DNA of 64,000 nucleotides from Exophiala sp. HKRS030 (GCA_023897205.1 JAHWDD010000003.1:251665-315664); one strand, 5' to 3'. Shown: positions 12,146 through 24,108, counted from the stretch's first letter. Translations and numbers: made by a program. Notes: generated by a model from the sequence alone, not told the origin.

Positions 12146-14272
12146 CTAAATCATGATCCGCCCGTCATTACTCCTCGACCCAAACAGGCCGAGGATATTG
12201 TTCCCACCACCGCTCCCACTATTGTTGTCGGGTCTCTGGCCAGGTGTTGTTGAATGCGACGCGTCCGAGTCGTCATTACCACCACCCAACCACTTGGGCC
12301 TCTTGAACCCGCCTCCGCCGCCGCCACTACCACCACTCGGGCTCGAGGCTGACCGAGTCGGTTGCATCCATTTGGGAGTGTCGATGGTGTCGATGGTATT
12401 CTTCACCCGTCGACCAAACAGCGTGAAAAAGTTTTCTTCTTCCGGTTCCGGATCAAGGGTTCGTGCCGCCGGTCTGTTTGCCGTGCCCGACGACACTGCC
12501 GCCGGCCCTGCCGCCCGTTGCGCAGGAGGCACCCACCTCGTGGGAGCAGCACCTCGCGTTGGTCTGGAGCCGTCGGAACTGGGTCGCGGAGACTCGCTGA
12601 GCCCCAGCGTGCTCGAGCGGTTGCCCTGGAGATCTCGCGCGATCAGATCCCGGCCCTCTCGCCAACCTCCAGTCCCGAACCCAGAAGGGTTCACTTCCTC
12701 GTCCTCGTCCTCGATCATATCAAATCCAAAGGCTGACTTGATTCGGCCATACAGGTTGAAGAGAGTGGCGCACACCGGAACGAGGATGAAAATTGGGAAG
12801 AGGTAATCGAACCACGTCCCCAACGGCGTGAGGTTGATCAATCGTCCGAGGAACTGGTAAAAGGTACTGGACTGGTGGATGTCTCGAGGCAGGAAGGTCA
12901 AGAAATTGTACGCCAAAGGTACGGTTAGTTTGGCAATCTGCCCAGCATACCAGCACGCGGATTCGGCATAGGTGTTTCGTTTGACCAGCGCACGCTGATT
13001 CCACGTTGGAACATCGTTGACGCTAAACAGAGCGCACGCGCACATATAAGTTATCCAACATGAAGCCAAAATTTGGCCACCAAGTCCAATCTGATAATTC
13101 TTATTGCTTGGGTGGTGTATGACAGTCAAGCTGACTGCGGAAAGGTGCGGTGCCGGGAATTTGATGATCTCAGACCATATGATCGCTAGCGAGGCAAGTG
13201 AGAACAGACCACCGAGGGTTAGACGTAAAGCTGGGATAACATGAACGTGTAGATGATAGCGCGTGTATGGCGTGAGGATGGAAAAGCGAGACGAGGAACG
13301 TCCAAAGTCGAGTTTCTTGGACGCTTTTGAGTCCATGATGGATTGCAAATCGGATGCAGATTGGACAATGCCGTCCCATTCGAGGATATACCGGGCTCTC
13401 CGGTGTCTGGCACGCACAAGACGGCGTGTCAGGTCGGCCAGATAGCGCTCAGTGATAACAGCAGGCACTTTGGCTGATGCGTCTAACGTGGTCGGGTTGC
13501 TGAAGACGCGAGACTCGGGCTGACCGGTGAGGTCGACGAGCTCATCAATCCACTCTTGAAAGTCTCGGGCAGTTCCAGTCTTCCTCTGCTTGAGTTGCAT
13601 AACCTGTGCCTCGAGTTCCTCTAGCGAGAGGATGGCGTCTTCGAGTTTCTCGTGCACCTTTGGCGCTCGACCTTGCACAGCACGCAAACTACCAGCAATA
13701 TCGGATCGCCTGAACATCTTCCTAGGTATTGCGACCAGCCCGTGTCCCATGAGGTAGATGGCGAGGATGAGGCCCCAGACGTAGGCAAGCGCCATGATCA
13801 ATGCGCGAATGGCTGTAAAGTCGAAGCCGTAGGAGAAAATCATGTAGACCAAGCCTGCGACGGCGCATGTTAGGACAATGAGCTGGTATCGAGCATTGGA
13901 CCTCAATGAATATATCATGCGAGAGCTTGAATCGCGGTAGCCTGCGTCCATATATTCACCCAGCAGAGGGAGGACCACCCATGTTAACAAGAAAGTCAAC
14001 CAGTAGACGATCCTCCAGGACACCAATACTGCTCTTCCCGGCAGCCATATTCCCTTGCCGCCATGGTTTCCTTCTCGAGCGCTCGAAGCGAGGTCGATTG
14101 GTACCAAAAGAATGGCGCTGGTAGGAAGGACCAAGGAGAGGAAAATAGGAACTAGGAGAAAGGCGGGAGTGGTTCGGAGAGGTAGATAGTGCCGCAGAAG
14201 AAGGAGAACGGCAGTAGAGATGACCAAAAGGGCTAGAATCGAGAAGACATCTGAGCCGACTGAGGTCGCCAT
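12146..14272 (-). CDS. LMBR1-family multi-pass membrane protein
   Basis: Single-exon gene for a 708-residue LMBR1/LIMR-type (LMBD2-like) integral membrane protein. Members of this family are receptor-like or signalling-associated membrane proteins of unclear biochemical role. Hydrophobic spans start at once (VFSILALLVISTAVLLLL, FLLVPIFLSLVLPTSAILL), continue with WRIVYWLTFLLTWVVLPLLGEY, and more follow in two groups. A cytosolic loop between the groups holds a coiled coil (LEDAILSLEELEAQVMQLKQRK). The last ~170 residues are polar, Gly/Ser/Pro-rich and probably disordered. The ATG at 14272 is well placed, immediately before the first span. A near-copy of the TACTCCGTA palindrome (TACGGAGTG) sits in the leader near 14408. 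Confidence 0.85.
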   Translation of the reverse strand: MATSVGSDVFSILALLVISTAVLLLLRHYLPLRTTPAFLLVPIFLSLVLPTSAILLVPIDLASSAREGNHGGKGIWLPGRAVLVSWRIVYWLTFLLTWVVLPLLGEYMDAGYRDSSSRMIYSLRSNARYQLIVLTCAVAGLVYMIFSYGFDFTAIRALIMALAYVWGLILAIYLMGHGLVAIPRKMFRRSDIAGSLRAVQGRAPKVHEKLEDAILSLEELEAQVMQLKQRKTGTARDFQEWIDELVDLTGQPESRVFSNPTTLDASAKVPAVITERYLADLTRRLVRARHRRARYILEWDGIVQSASDLQSIMDSKASKKLDFGRSSSRFSILTPYTRYHLHVHVIPALRLTLGGLFSLASLAIIWSEIIKFPAPHLSAVSLTVIHHPSNKNYQIGLGGQILASCWITYMCACALFSVNDVPTWNQRALVKRNTYAESACWYAGQIAKLTVPLAYNFLTFLPRDIHQSSTFYQFLGRLINLTPLGTWFDYLFPIFILVPVCATLFNLYGRIKSAFGFDMIEDEDEEVNPSGFGTGGWREGRDLIARDLQGNRSSTLGLSESPRPSSDGSRPTRGAAPTRWVPPAQRAAGPAAVSSGTANRPAARTLDPEPEEENFFTLFGRRVKNTIDTIDTPKWMQPTRSASSPSGGSGGGGGGFKRPKWLGGGNDDSDASHSTTPGQRPDNNSGSGGGNNILGLFGSRSNDGRIMI

Positions 14273-15555
14273 GATACAATAATTGTCTGGTATCGGTCAA
14301 AGAAGTGGATTGATCATGGCGCAGGCAGGGGTCTGCAGATACTGCGACGGCGAAGAGAAACGGGTTTCTGGGCCAAAACCGACGTCGGAAGAAGGAGACG
14401 AGAGATGTACGGAGTGCAGCCTCGTCGATTGCAGAGACAGTCCGAGAATACGGATGAGGGCGGAATGAATCAGCGGAAAAGGTGAGGGAGTTACTTCGGT
14501 AGCGATTTAAACGAAAAGAACCACGAGTGGAACGAATGTCGAGGCTTTACAAGAAGCCACAAGGCTGCGTCATCAGTGACCGGAATGGAGAGAGAAGGAT
14601 GCGGGTTAAGCTACCTGGGCACGGATACCTACTTTTGTGTTTTGGGGGGGTCACCAGCGCGAACTAGGCGTACTAGGCTCACTGTTACAAGTATAAGGGC
14701 TATGGACCCTTCTAGGGCGGCCGCCTATTGTACGGAGTACATATGCGGGCAAAAGACCTCAAGAAGAGCCTTGCTTACCTTAGCCTTGTGTTGCCTTGTC
14801 TGTGATTCCCTGCCTCACCATCTCCAGTAGTCACAACCAAATACTCTCGAAATCCACTTCTCCTCCTCCGCCTGCGCTACATACCTGACATTTTCCTACT
14901 ACTCGTACACTCTACATACTACTGCTGGACAGACACTTTATCAGTCTAACTGGTCATATTCTACCAACCGTTACTCCTGGTGTATTTTTTCGCTGCTGAG
15001 CTGGGCAACGTTCCATTTACCACACTCCATCCCGCCCCCCAATCAAGTATTGTACCATCCTTGCTTGCTGGATCATCAGCGACGCGCCCGTTTGGTTATC
15101 CAACCACCGTCTGTTCCACCGCTTCAGGCGCCATATATTCATCAACACTAGTGTCAGCCTTGGTTCATGCCTGACTGATTCAAAGCCAACAGTTCTCTCT
15201 CCCAAATATTCCCTCTTTGCTCATGGACCTCGATTTCTTCCTACTTTCATGATCACGCCTAGACTCTACACCGAACAATCCTCGAGTCGCTGTCTATTGA
15301 GTGGTGTCACCTGCGCCGGGCTTTGCGTTATTACCACACCCCTCTTCACCAGCGCATATACTCGGTGTCATCTTGCCTTTGTTAATTGCTGAAACCCCCG
15401 CTCCGCCTCGTTCTCCCAACCTTCCTCCGGCCGATCACATCCGAAAACCAAGACCACACGCGAACCGCGAAGTGTACTAGGGGTCCAACATTTACACGGA
15501 TGATCAGAAAGAGACACATCACGGCCCTGGCGGTTCGTCGCTGCCCTCCACCATC
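14273..15555. other. divergent promoter region of the LMBR1 gene and med15
   Basis: About 1.3 kb with no gene that I can support. It contains a TACTCCGTA palindrome at 14731-14739 and a pyrimidine-rich leader for med15 after about 14870. Confidence 0.55.
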
Positions 15556-18500
15556 ATGAACCCACAACAGTTTCAGAACATGGCTGCGATGGGGAGGGGC
15601 ATGCCAAACAATATGCAGCAGATGGCTATGCAGATGGGCGGTCAGATGGCACCTCAGATGGGAGCGCAGATGGGCGGGCAAATGGGAGGCCAGATGCGAG
15701 GCCAAATGCCCGGAGGGATGCCTCAACGCGCAGGAGGACAGATGACTCTCAATCATCCCTCCGTCCAGCAACATATTTTCGACTTTCTCAATTCGCAGGG
15801 CCCCTATACCGGCTGGCAGGCCAACGTCAGTGTAAGAGAACGTGCTGGTCAGGTCAAACTGCTTGTCGACTCGCTCCGTCTGGTCCAGCCGCCGGTCGAC
15901 TTGCACCGTGCTATCGAGGTTGCCCTGCAATTCGAGAGAAATTGTTTCACTCAAGGTGCCAGCCGAGAAGATTACGTACGAGCATGCAGCGACAAATTGG
16001 GCCGGATTCGCGACAGGCGTGCTCAACAGATGAATCAAGGTGGCACGGGAGTCATGCAAGGCATGCAGATGCCAATGCAACAGAACATGCAAATGCCCAA
16101 CCAAAACTTCGCTCAAATGCAGCAGATGCAGAATATGAACCCTAATATGGGCATACCGCCCCATCTGTTGCAGCAGCAAATGCAAGGGTCACCAATGATG
16201 AACCAGCAGCAACAACCCGTCAAACCAGCGCAAATGAACCAGCCTCAGCCCGGGATGCAAATGAACATGCAAGCGAACAATCAACAGAAGCAAGGCCAAG
16301 TCGCTGAGCTGACTGCCGATGACAACAAGGCCATCAACCTCCGTGCGGCCGAACTTGCAAAGAGCACTCCCAAAGAGGAAATGAGGAGTATCGTCGAAAA
16401 GATGAACCCTCAGCTCAGGCAAAGTCTCAGTCAAAAGGCTGTTGATCCTATTATTTATTACTTTCGAATGCTTGCGACGAAGGAGTTTCGCCGAGCCAAG
16501 CAGTTGGAGACTGGAATTGCTCCCGGTCAGATGAACAATAACGGTAACATGATGAATCAACAACAAGGTCAGCCCAAACAGATGAATCAAGTGATCAACG
16601 GCGGTGGGAATATGATGGGGGACATGGGCAGATTTCAAGGTCAACAAGCAGAGGGCTTGCGCTCCCAAGGTGAAGGGGAGTTGGTGGTCCCTGCTAGCAA
16701 TGCTCAAGCAATGATTCCCGAACAAATGCGGCTTCAGCAACAGATGATGGCTAATCAGCAACGTGCGGGCCAACAAGGCCAGGGAAACATCAATCCGGCC
16801 TTCATTGCTCAGCAACAGCGTCTGCAAGCCGCTCAAGCAACAAAGATGCAGCAAGCTCAGCTACAAGCCCAAAACCAGGCCCAGGCCCAGGCCCAGGCTC
16901 GTGCCCAGGCTGCAGCAGCTCAGGCCCAAATGGCAAACCAGCGACAGAACATGCCTCAATCCAACACCCCATTGTCCGCGATCAATCGCCCAGTTGGTCC
17001 CAATGTGTCGGGGTCGAGTCCGGCGCAACCAGTCTCCCGGCCAGCTTCTGGTACACCGATGATGAATCAACAACAGATGCAGATGAATAATGGCATGCAA
17101 CAGCAAGGCCAGCAGCAACAGATGGAGCAGCACAAGCGAGAGCAAGCACTCGCAAATTTTCCAGCTCCGTTGCAAGCAATTCTGCGACAAAAGCCGCAGA
17201 GTGAATGGAAGAACATTCTAACACAGTTCCAGAACAGTGGCAACATGAGAAGGAGTCTGTCTCAGCAGCCCCAAGGAATGCAAAACCAGCAGCAACAACA
17301 ACAGCAACAGCCTTCTCAAGTCCAGCAAATGCAAAACGGTGCTTTTCTCGGCGGCGGCAACGTTGGAGGGGCCCAGATGATGCAGTCTCTATCGCAAGGA
17401 GCCATGTCGCAACCCGGGGACATGAATGCAATGCAATCACAGATGCAGCAGAATCAAGAGATGATGAGGCAACGCCAAATGGCTATGCAGCAACAGAAGC
17501 AGCAACAGCAGCAACCTCAAAATCAAGGCCAGCAGCAAGGCCCCAGACAGCAGTTGAACTCGCAACAAATGAAAGTCATGGACCAACAGCCTGTGCCGCC
17601 GGCTGTCTTCAACAATATCAGACAGCATGCAGCAGTGCCCGAAATGAGGACGTGGTATCAGCTAAAACAATGGCTGATTCAAAATCCAGTCCCGAATTGG
17701 CCAGTCTCTCATGTACTTGACATCCAAGCCTCTCATTTTGCTCATATCATGAGAACTCGCAGTCAGCAGCAGCAACAGCAGCAACAGCAGCAGCAGCAGC
17801 AGAACAACGGCATGCCTCAAGCGCAGCAAATGCAACAAGTCCAGCAAATGCAGCAGGGTCAGGTACAAGGAACTCCTACGCAACCTCCCATGGGTTCTGG
17901 GCTTCCGCGATTTCCAAATCACATCGATCTGCAAAAAGTTCGAGCAGCAAACCCACAATTAGCGAACAGAAGTGACGAGCAGATCCGTGCTCTGATTATG
18001 CAGCGGCAACGTCAACAACAAGGTCAGAAGCAAGTAGCCCAGCAAGGTGGTGCGCAGGGTATGTCTCAGCCAATGCAATTCTCGACATCCCAGCAAGGAC
18101 AACAGTTCCCCATGCAGCCGCCACAAAATCAGCAAAGTCAAGCACAAGCTCGTCCGCCATCTGGCCAAGCAGGATCACAGCCTCGGCCGTCGCCGTCACA
18201 GACCGATAACAAAGCCATCAAGCGTCCCAGTGATGACGATGTAGTTGAGATACAAAATCAGACCTTTGGCAAACCACCACAACTGCAGACTGAGAACAAG
18301 TTTCCGCACTTATCAAAAGAGCAATATAATCAACTCGATCCAGCAAAGAAGCACCAGTACTTGAATTTGCAACGAGAGCAACAATTGCGGAAGAGACTAT
18401 ACGAAATCATGAAAGAGGTTCAATCGAGCATGCCTAAACTGCGGCCGATCCCAAATATGGACCCGGCGAGCAAAGAGCGACTGACGAGGATGTTGACTTC

Positions 18501-19872
18501 GGACAATGTCAAGAACATGGTTGGCAGATTTGACGCTTTTCTTGTGGCTTGCTATCGCATGGATCAGAACGAGGCCACTCTCAAGCAGCTTACCGCACAG
18601 AAGATTCAGCTGATGTCACAGTACAAGCCAGATGCATACCAAAGAAAATCATTCGAGGTTGTAGACAATTTCAGCATTACTCCTGAGACAGCAGAAGCCA
18701 TCATCAACAATATCATGGCAAAGTTCCAGCAAACTGTTGCAACGATCCCTCAGAATAAAGCACGAGCACAACCAGCCCAGCTCACTCCCGAAAATCTCAA
18801 CCTCTTGCAAGCGCAGGAAGCTGAACGAAAGAAGGCACTCAAAGCTAACCAGGCTCCGCCCGCCCCGACGTCGTCTCAACCTCCCTTCCAGATCGGCGAC
18901 AAGGGTCAAGGTGCCCCTGCTTGGTATGGTACTCCGGGATTGAAACAGGAGGACTTGAAGCTGCCAGCGGAGCCCAAGAGGCGGAAGAAGAACCAGCCAC
19001 AAGCTACAGGTAGTACGCCACCAATTGTGACTTCACCTCAACAGATGAAAACACCGAAAGCAACGCAGATTTTCAGGTGTCCCGTGCAGGGCTGTGAACA
19101 CAAACTCAAAGGCTTTGCTACCCAGGCCGAACTCGACCAACACCACAACGTGACTCACAGGCTGGACATGGAACCTGTCACCGACCCTCTCGCATTCCTC
19201 AAAGATTCGTTGCGTTCGGCGCTGAACCTGGATGAAAATATGAAACAGATCAAGAAGCCCAAGACCGAGTCGAAAACTGCCACTATCAAGGGCGAAAGCG
19301 CCGCTGGTAATTCCGCGGCTAAGACTTCTCTTAGTGAAACTGACGACGACCCATGGAAACATACCAACATCACACTGGATCAGATGCGCATCGCCTTTGG
19401 CGGAGATGAATGGGAAGAATTGTTTCCTACACAGGAAAAGATTCAGGAATCCGAAGCCAAGTTCTACGAGGCTTATCGAAATACAAGCGAACGATGGCGG
19501 AAGATCAACGAAGGTCCAAACGGCGCGTTGACAGATACATCGACCGATAAGTCCAAGAGCCCCGAGACGAGCGATAAGGAGCTACCAGCTGTGAAGAGCA
19601 GGAATGCAGAGCCTGAGAAGAAGGAGGAGGACCCCTGGGTCGTCAGCCTCGAGGGCATCGAGGGTCTGGACCTCAGTAGCCTTGATGATATGTCTCCATT
19701 TGAAAACATAGGTGAGTATGATGGTGGCGGTATGGGGGTTTCGCCCTTTGAACACGTCGAGAAACCATTGTCGGCCGAACAACAATTTTTGAAGATGCAC
19801 GGTATCGACATGGACCATCCGGAGAACTGGAGTCAACAACAAAGAGAGTTGGCCGAATTTGCAATGACATGA
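15556..19872 (+). CDS. med15: Mediator complex subunit 15 (KIX domain), with C2H2 finger
   Basis: Single-exon, 1438-residue glutamine/methionine/asparagine-rich protein. The N-terminal KIX-type domain at residues about 67-158 carries the signature GWQANVSVRERAGQVKLLVDSL, then a conserved E...Y...KLGRIRDRR helix. It is the domain by which Med15/Gal11 in the Mediator tail binds transcriptional activators. The middle is low-complexity with polyQ tracts (longest near residues 737-750). Further conserved-looking helical blocks lie around residues 915-1060 (FPHLSKEQYNQLDPAKKHQYL; SKERLTRMLTSDNVKNMVGRFD). Near residues 1174-1200 there is a C2H2-like finger (FRCPVQGCEHKL then HHNVTH), which is not part of yeast Gal11. 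The C-terminus is acidic. The KIX/Med15 call is good; the role of the finger is unknown. Confidence 0.8.
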   Translation: MNPQQFQNMAAMGRGMPNNMQQMAMQMGGQMAPQMGAQMGGQMGGQMRGQMPGGMPQRAGGQMTLNHPSVQQHIFDFLNSQGPYTGWQANVSVRERAGQVKLLVDSLRLVQPPVDLHRAIEVALQFERNCFTQGASREDYVRACSDKLGRIRDRRAQQMNQGGTGVMQGMQMPMQQNMQMPNQNFAQMQQMQNMNPNMGIPPHLLQQQMQGSPMMNQQQQPVKPAQMNQPQPGMQMNMQANNQQKQGQVAELTADDNKAINLRAAELAKSTPKEEMRSIVEKMNPQLRQSLSQKAVDPIIYYFRMLATKEFRRAKQLETGIAPGQMNNNGNMMNQQQGQPKQMNQVINGGGNMMGDMGRFQGQQAEGLRSQGEGELVVPASNAQAMIPEQMRLQQQMMANQQRAGQQGQGNINPAFIAQQQRLQAAQATKMQQAQLQAQNQAQAQAQARAQAAAAQAQMANQRQNMPQSNTPLSAINRPVGPNVSGSSPAQPVSRPASGTPMMNQQQMQMNNGMQQQGQQQQMEQHKREQALANFPAPLQAILRQKPQSEWKNILTQFQNSGNMRRSLSQQPQGMQNQQQQQQQQPSQVQQMQNGAFLGGGNVGGAQMMQSLSQGAMSQPGDMNAMQSQMQQNQEMMRQRQMAMQQQKQQQQQPQNQGQQQGPRQQLNSQQMKVMDQQPVPPAVFNNIRQHAAVPEMRTWYQLKQWLIQNPVPNWPVSHVLDIQASHFAHIMRTRSQQQQQQQQQQQQQNNGMPQAQQMQQVQQMQQGQVQGTPTQPPMGSGLPRFPNHIDLQKVRAANPQLANRSDEQIRALIMQRQRQQQGQKQVAQQGGAQGMSQPMQFSTSQQGQQFPMQPPQNQQSQAQARPPSGQAGSQPRPSPSQTDNKAIKRPSDDDVVEIQNQTFGKPPQLQTENKFPHLSKEQYNQLDPAKKHQYLNLQREQQLRKRLYEIMKEVQSSMPKLRPIPNMDPASKERLTRMLTSDNVKNMVGRFDAFLVACYRMDQNEATLKQLTAQKIQLMSQYKPDAYQRKSFEVVDNFSITPETAEAIINNIMAKFQQTVATIPQNKARAQPAQLTPENLNLLQAQEAERKKALKANQAPPAPTSSQPPFQIGDKGQGAPAWYGTPGLKQEDLKLPAEPKRRKKNQPQATGSTPPIVTSPQQMKTPKATQIFRCPVQGCEHKLKGFATQAELDQHHNVTHRLDMEPVTDPLAFLKDSLRSALNLDENMKQIKKPKTESKTATIKGESAAGNSAAKTSLSETDDDPWKHTNITLDQMRIAFGGDEWEELFPTQEKIQESEAKFYEAYRNTSERWRKINEGPNGALTDTSTDKSKSPETSDKELPAVKSRNAEPEKKEEDPWVVSLEGIEGLDLSSLDDMSPFENIGEYDGGGMGVSPFEHVEKPLSAEQQFLKMHGIDMDHPENWSQQQRELAEFAMT

Positions 19873-20828
19873 TATGAATGACACTTGAGGTAATTTGGGG
19901 GGGTTTTCTGCTGATTGGGGAAGTTTGCGTTGCATGGCTTGTGTCTTTTTTTGGGTCGATCAAGGGATTTGTATAGTGAAACAAGGCAGAGGAGAGGCAA
20001 TTTTGTGATGAAGAAATTTCGTTTTGAGCATGGTGTCTGTTGGGACATTTTGCTTCTTTTTTCCCCCCTGGCCTAGTCATGCATCAATTGTGAATGACAT
20101 TGGAATACCCAATTCAAAGGGAGCTTTTCTTGTTCACTACTTGTTAAATAACATTGGGTGAAGGGGGGGCGTTTGTTTATCAGTGTTCTTGTGAAAGCAA
20201 GCAAGCAAGCAAACAGACAAAACACGACACGAATGATGATAGGGAGGGTTTGTGTTGCAACGTTTCTCAGGCGGGCCAAGTTCTTTTTCGACTTTTGGAA
20301 TTCCCAAAAAAGGTGTCGGAGTTGATGACAATGATATCCTATTGACCTTGAGGTGTGTTTTATTTTTCCCCCTTCTTTTTGGCCTTTTTTCCGCCGAAAT
20401 TCAATTATACTTGAGGTAGCCAAGGTAGAAGTAGCCTACTCCCCCGTAAAGTGACTGATGACCCTGCAGGGTATTTGTGTACTGCTTGTGTCTTGGTGTG
20501 TTGTGTGATATTTCACCATGCCCCGAGGGCCCTTGTACCGGAAGTACAAACCACGAGACCGGCTGGTCCTTGTATCTCCAATCTCCAATCTGCTAGAAAA
20601 CTCCCCGTACAAAGCCCATGGGTATTTAGCACCAATGCAAGTGTCCAAGATCGCATCGCGACTCGACACTATAGAGTCAATTACTCGGGAAAAAAAAAAG
20701 GATGGAAAACCACCATGAACGCTTTAAACAAACCACTCCCCTGGCGAAAAACAAATGAAAAAGAAAAAGCGTATACAATCATCGATCCACGTGGTCCGTT
20801 GTAGGCCACACTCAACTGACCCAGTTCG
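19873..20828. other. intergenic region between convergent genes
   Basis: The spacer between med15 and the telobox-protein gene has homopolymer T/G/A runs and no credible open frame. It probably holds both 3' UTRs. A small plus-strand frame near 20518-20718 was not supported. Confidence 0.55.
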
Positions 20829-23482
20829 CTAATCCACCTCGTCGTCGTCGTCGTAGGTACCTTCAAACCTTCCCTCGACGTAGTCGATGCCCAATTCCCG
20901 CAATTTGCCGACCATCCGATTCCCTATACTGACTTTTTCGAACCCGGCGGGAAGGCGTCGGCGTGCCCTAAACACCAAAGACGGTCAAGTCAGCAGGGGA
21001 GAAGCGCAAAGAGTAAATTTTCCACGGGTCTTTAGGGGCAAAGCACATACTTGAGAAAGTCCATCTTCACATTCCTGGCCTTGTCCTTCAGAGCAACCTG
21101 ATCTCGATTGCGCAGTTCCGGGCCATCGGCGTGCGCAAAGTCCTCCTCCTGGATTCGGACCCAAAGGGGCCCGTTGACCAACTCGACCAACTCGATCAGG
21201 CGGTGGGTTTCGGCTTCCGTCCACCCTCTGCGGACCTGGACGGCGGCACCGCCGCGGAGTGCCCGGCTGAGTTGGGTGTTGCGTTTGGCTTCGGCGTTGA
21301 CGGTGCGGACGTCGGGGAAAGGCGGCGAGGTGTCGCGACGAGAGCGACTCGAGGACTGTGCATGTCGAGGAGGCGGCGCGCTGGAAGGAGGGGCTCCGTG
21401 GGAGGCGGCCGGGGCACCCTTCTCAATCTCGACACTGATGCGTTGCCCGGACGGTTGAGCGCTCGCGCGTGTGGACCGCGGTTGTGTGCTTGTGGCACGA
21501 CCGCCCGTCGGTTTCGAGGGCACCACGACACTCACGTTTGAAGAAGGAGCTCGTCGCGAACTCCTGTCCCAGGGAAGCTGACGACCCTGGGGTCCGTCAG
21601 ACCGGACCTTCTTCGGAGGTGGCCTTGTATCGAGTTGGAACTCCTCCTCTTCAGACTCGGATTCACGTTCGATCGGTCGGGGCCTTTTGGTCGGCTTGGG
21701 AGGGTTCGCCGCGTCTTCGTCATCTGAAGCTTCGGTGAAATTGACCTTGTGAGCGTTGGGCTGACGATCGAGGAAAGATCGTTTATGTGGTTGGCTGGTG
21801 CCGTCTTCTCCTTGCCGTCTATTCTCTGGGCCATTCGGTTCTTGTTGACCCTGAAGAACGGACAGCACCATGCGAGTCTGCTGTGTTGATTCGATTTCCT
21901 GTGTGGGGTCTTTACACAACCAATCGGGCCCAGCTGGTTCCTCATCTTCATGGAGAAGATACGAAGCATTGTCATCAACATCTCCGGATTGTACAGCTTC
22001 TTCAACGACCTCTACAGCCTCCTGCACTATACCTTCAACGTCATCCTCTCCACTATCCTCTGCTACTGACGGGGACTGTGGTATTTCTCGTTGGTTGACG
22101 GCTTGGAATCCACTTGTGATCCCTCGTGGAGAGCTGTTCGGTTGCTCAATGCTGGCCTCAGATATCCTGGCCGAAAGCCTCTCTCGTAACTCCCTCAGTC
22201 TACCGGCATCTGTCGCGGGTCTTTGCCGTTCCGTCGTGACTACAGGCGATATCTGCTCTGTCGCGGCGGCGACATAATCCGCCGATGTTGTAGCTGCCAT
22301 GTCGGCTAACTTCTTCGCATCCTCGAGGTCAGCGATGTCAATCGACTTGATGGCGTCAATGATCGTGTCGATACCACCTAATCCCCGGACCAAGTTGTCT
22401 AATTCTGCTTTGCGTGCCAGTGACCATTTCAAGACCTTTAAGGCAAAGTCCGGCCAAGGAAACTCTTGCCTAAGCCCATCGAGATCAAGCGGCTTCTGCG
22501 AATCAGTCCTGAAGTGCTTCCTTACTGAACTGAGGCGTTGAATGGCTTTAGGCCGCGTCTTTGTTGATGAATAGCCCTGATAATGATCGTGCTCGTCCCA
22601 GAAGACCTTTTTGGCCAATTTGTCCGGGTCAAAATATATTTCTGAGGCGAGCTTCTCCTGGGCTTCTTGTATGAAGACTTGAGTAACAACGTCAACACTA
22701 AGGTCGATAAGATCATCTGTTAACTTTGGGCTCAGCGGATAGTGCTTTGGACCTGCAAACGCGGATGGGACACGTTCATCGAGATCATCGTCTTCGTGAC
22801 ACATATCATTGTATATGTGTTGTGTGAACGTGGCTTGGTGTTCTGGCAATAGGCTGAACACGTGAAGAATCGCCGATGAGAGGTTCGCAATGTAGATGAT
22901 CGGAAGGGTTTGGAGGGCAGGGCCTACAGCCACATCACGGATGTTGACTTTTCCTGCAATCTTCAAGACAATCAGCTCGGGGAGAATGAAGTCGCTGGTG
23001 CCGTATGTCTCCAGACCACCCAGAAATTGCGCCTCGCGACGACGAAATCGCAATCGTGGAGAAGAGTGTTGCTTCCACAGGGCGTCACAGTAGCTGTGGA
23101 GAGAATTGTCATTGAGGTTGTCAAATAGGGCAAAGACATTGTTCGAGTCGTCGTAGAGGTCGGCAAGGACATCAATAATCGCATCTCGATCGAGGTCCTC
23201 GAGGTCGTCTTCGGTATTCCGTGACGTGTCCGACCCAAATTGAATGGACGCTGAATCATGGGGAGTGTCCTGTTGAAGATCTGGTTCTTCGCCCACTGTA
23301 CCTAGCCCTTGCACAACATGTTGCCATTGTTGATGGGCGCCAGTGATGTCGTGACTTCGTGCGCGCAGTGGCTGTTGGGCCGAGGTCGGTTGGGCGTGGA
23401 GAGCCGATGAAGATGATGGTCTGGGAGGTGAAATGGGAGAATTCTTCCGGCTAACAGAGCGCGCGCTTCGTAATCGTGCCAT
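20829..23482 (-). CDS. Myb/SANT telobox DNA-binding protein, Tbf1/TRF-like
   Basis: Putative telomere- or TTAGGG-repeat-binding protein of about 856 residues. Exons on the minus strand are 23482-21051 and 20967-20829, separated by an 83-nt intron (GTATGT...TTTAG) that interrupts the region just after the Myb domain. The Myb repeat (residues ~752-811) reads GWTEAETHRLIELVE, then NRDQVALKDKARNVK, the telobox signature shared with Tbf1 and TRF proteins. The second exon adds RRRLPAGFEKVSIG and an acidic end. The N-terminal half is helical and may hold a TRF-type dimerisation domain (HATFTQHIYNDMCHE region), but I cannot confirm that. The middle is charged and disordered with basic clusters. It could instead be a general regulator of the Tbf1 type. 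The DNA-binding domain call is firm; the telomere role is an inference. Confidence 0.75.
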
Positions 23483-24108
23483 GAGTTGGGTGAAGATAGT
23501 AGGTGTGATGGCTATATCTTAGGGTTGCTAACCCTGAAGATGATGTAAGAAGGTCCAGAATCGATGTCGCTGGCCATTTGCTGTCACTCTCTCGTTGTCC
23601 TTTCTATTGTTGTGAGTCGTCGAGAACACGTGAAACAGGCGCCAATCTCGAAATGGTCTTGGCATTTCAACGCGTCGTCGCGTCGCGTCAAATCACTATG
23701 TCAGAATATGAGGGCGCCCAAAACCTGACTACTCACACCCCTTACCGAAATATTTACGCCCTTGACGACCAAGGAATAAGTTCATAGTCTGCGCTATCCC
23801 TTATTGAATCTGGCAAATGGTTGGTCAATATCTGCATAAGTCTAGTCAGGCGGATCTCATGAAACTGAGAGGCCAGAGTAACGGATAGGATGACTGGTCG
23901 TAATGATGAAGAGGTCGAATGTGGCCAGTGTATCCTGTACAACCTGTTATTAGGATTCAATGTACTACCTGCAGTGTTGTGCTAAATGACCAAGAAAGGC
24001 GAATCCTCCATGGTTCCCTTCTTTGGGATGGGACTTTCGCTGACCATCAGCTCGACTCTTCGTAACCATAATTCTACAACGAGCTTGAGCCGCGACAGCC
24101 TCCAAGGA
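23483..24108. other. promoter region of the telobox gene and 3' end of the dynactin gene
   Basis: The 626 bases between two minus-strand genes hold no frame I could assign. They include the leader of the downstream telobox gene (near 23483-23700) and the 5'-flanking DNA between the two genes. Confidence 0.5.

Noticed and set aside
15382..16185. 267-codon minus-strand frame over the start of med15
   Set aside because: Antisense of Met/Gln repeats (His/Leu-rich) with no independent support.
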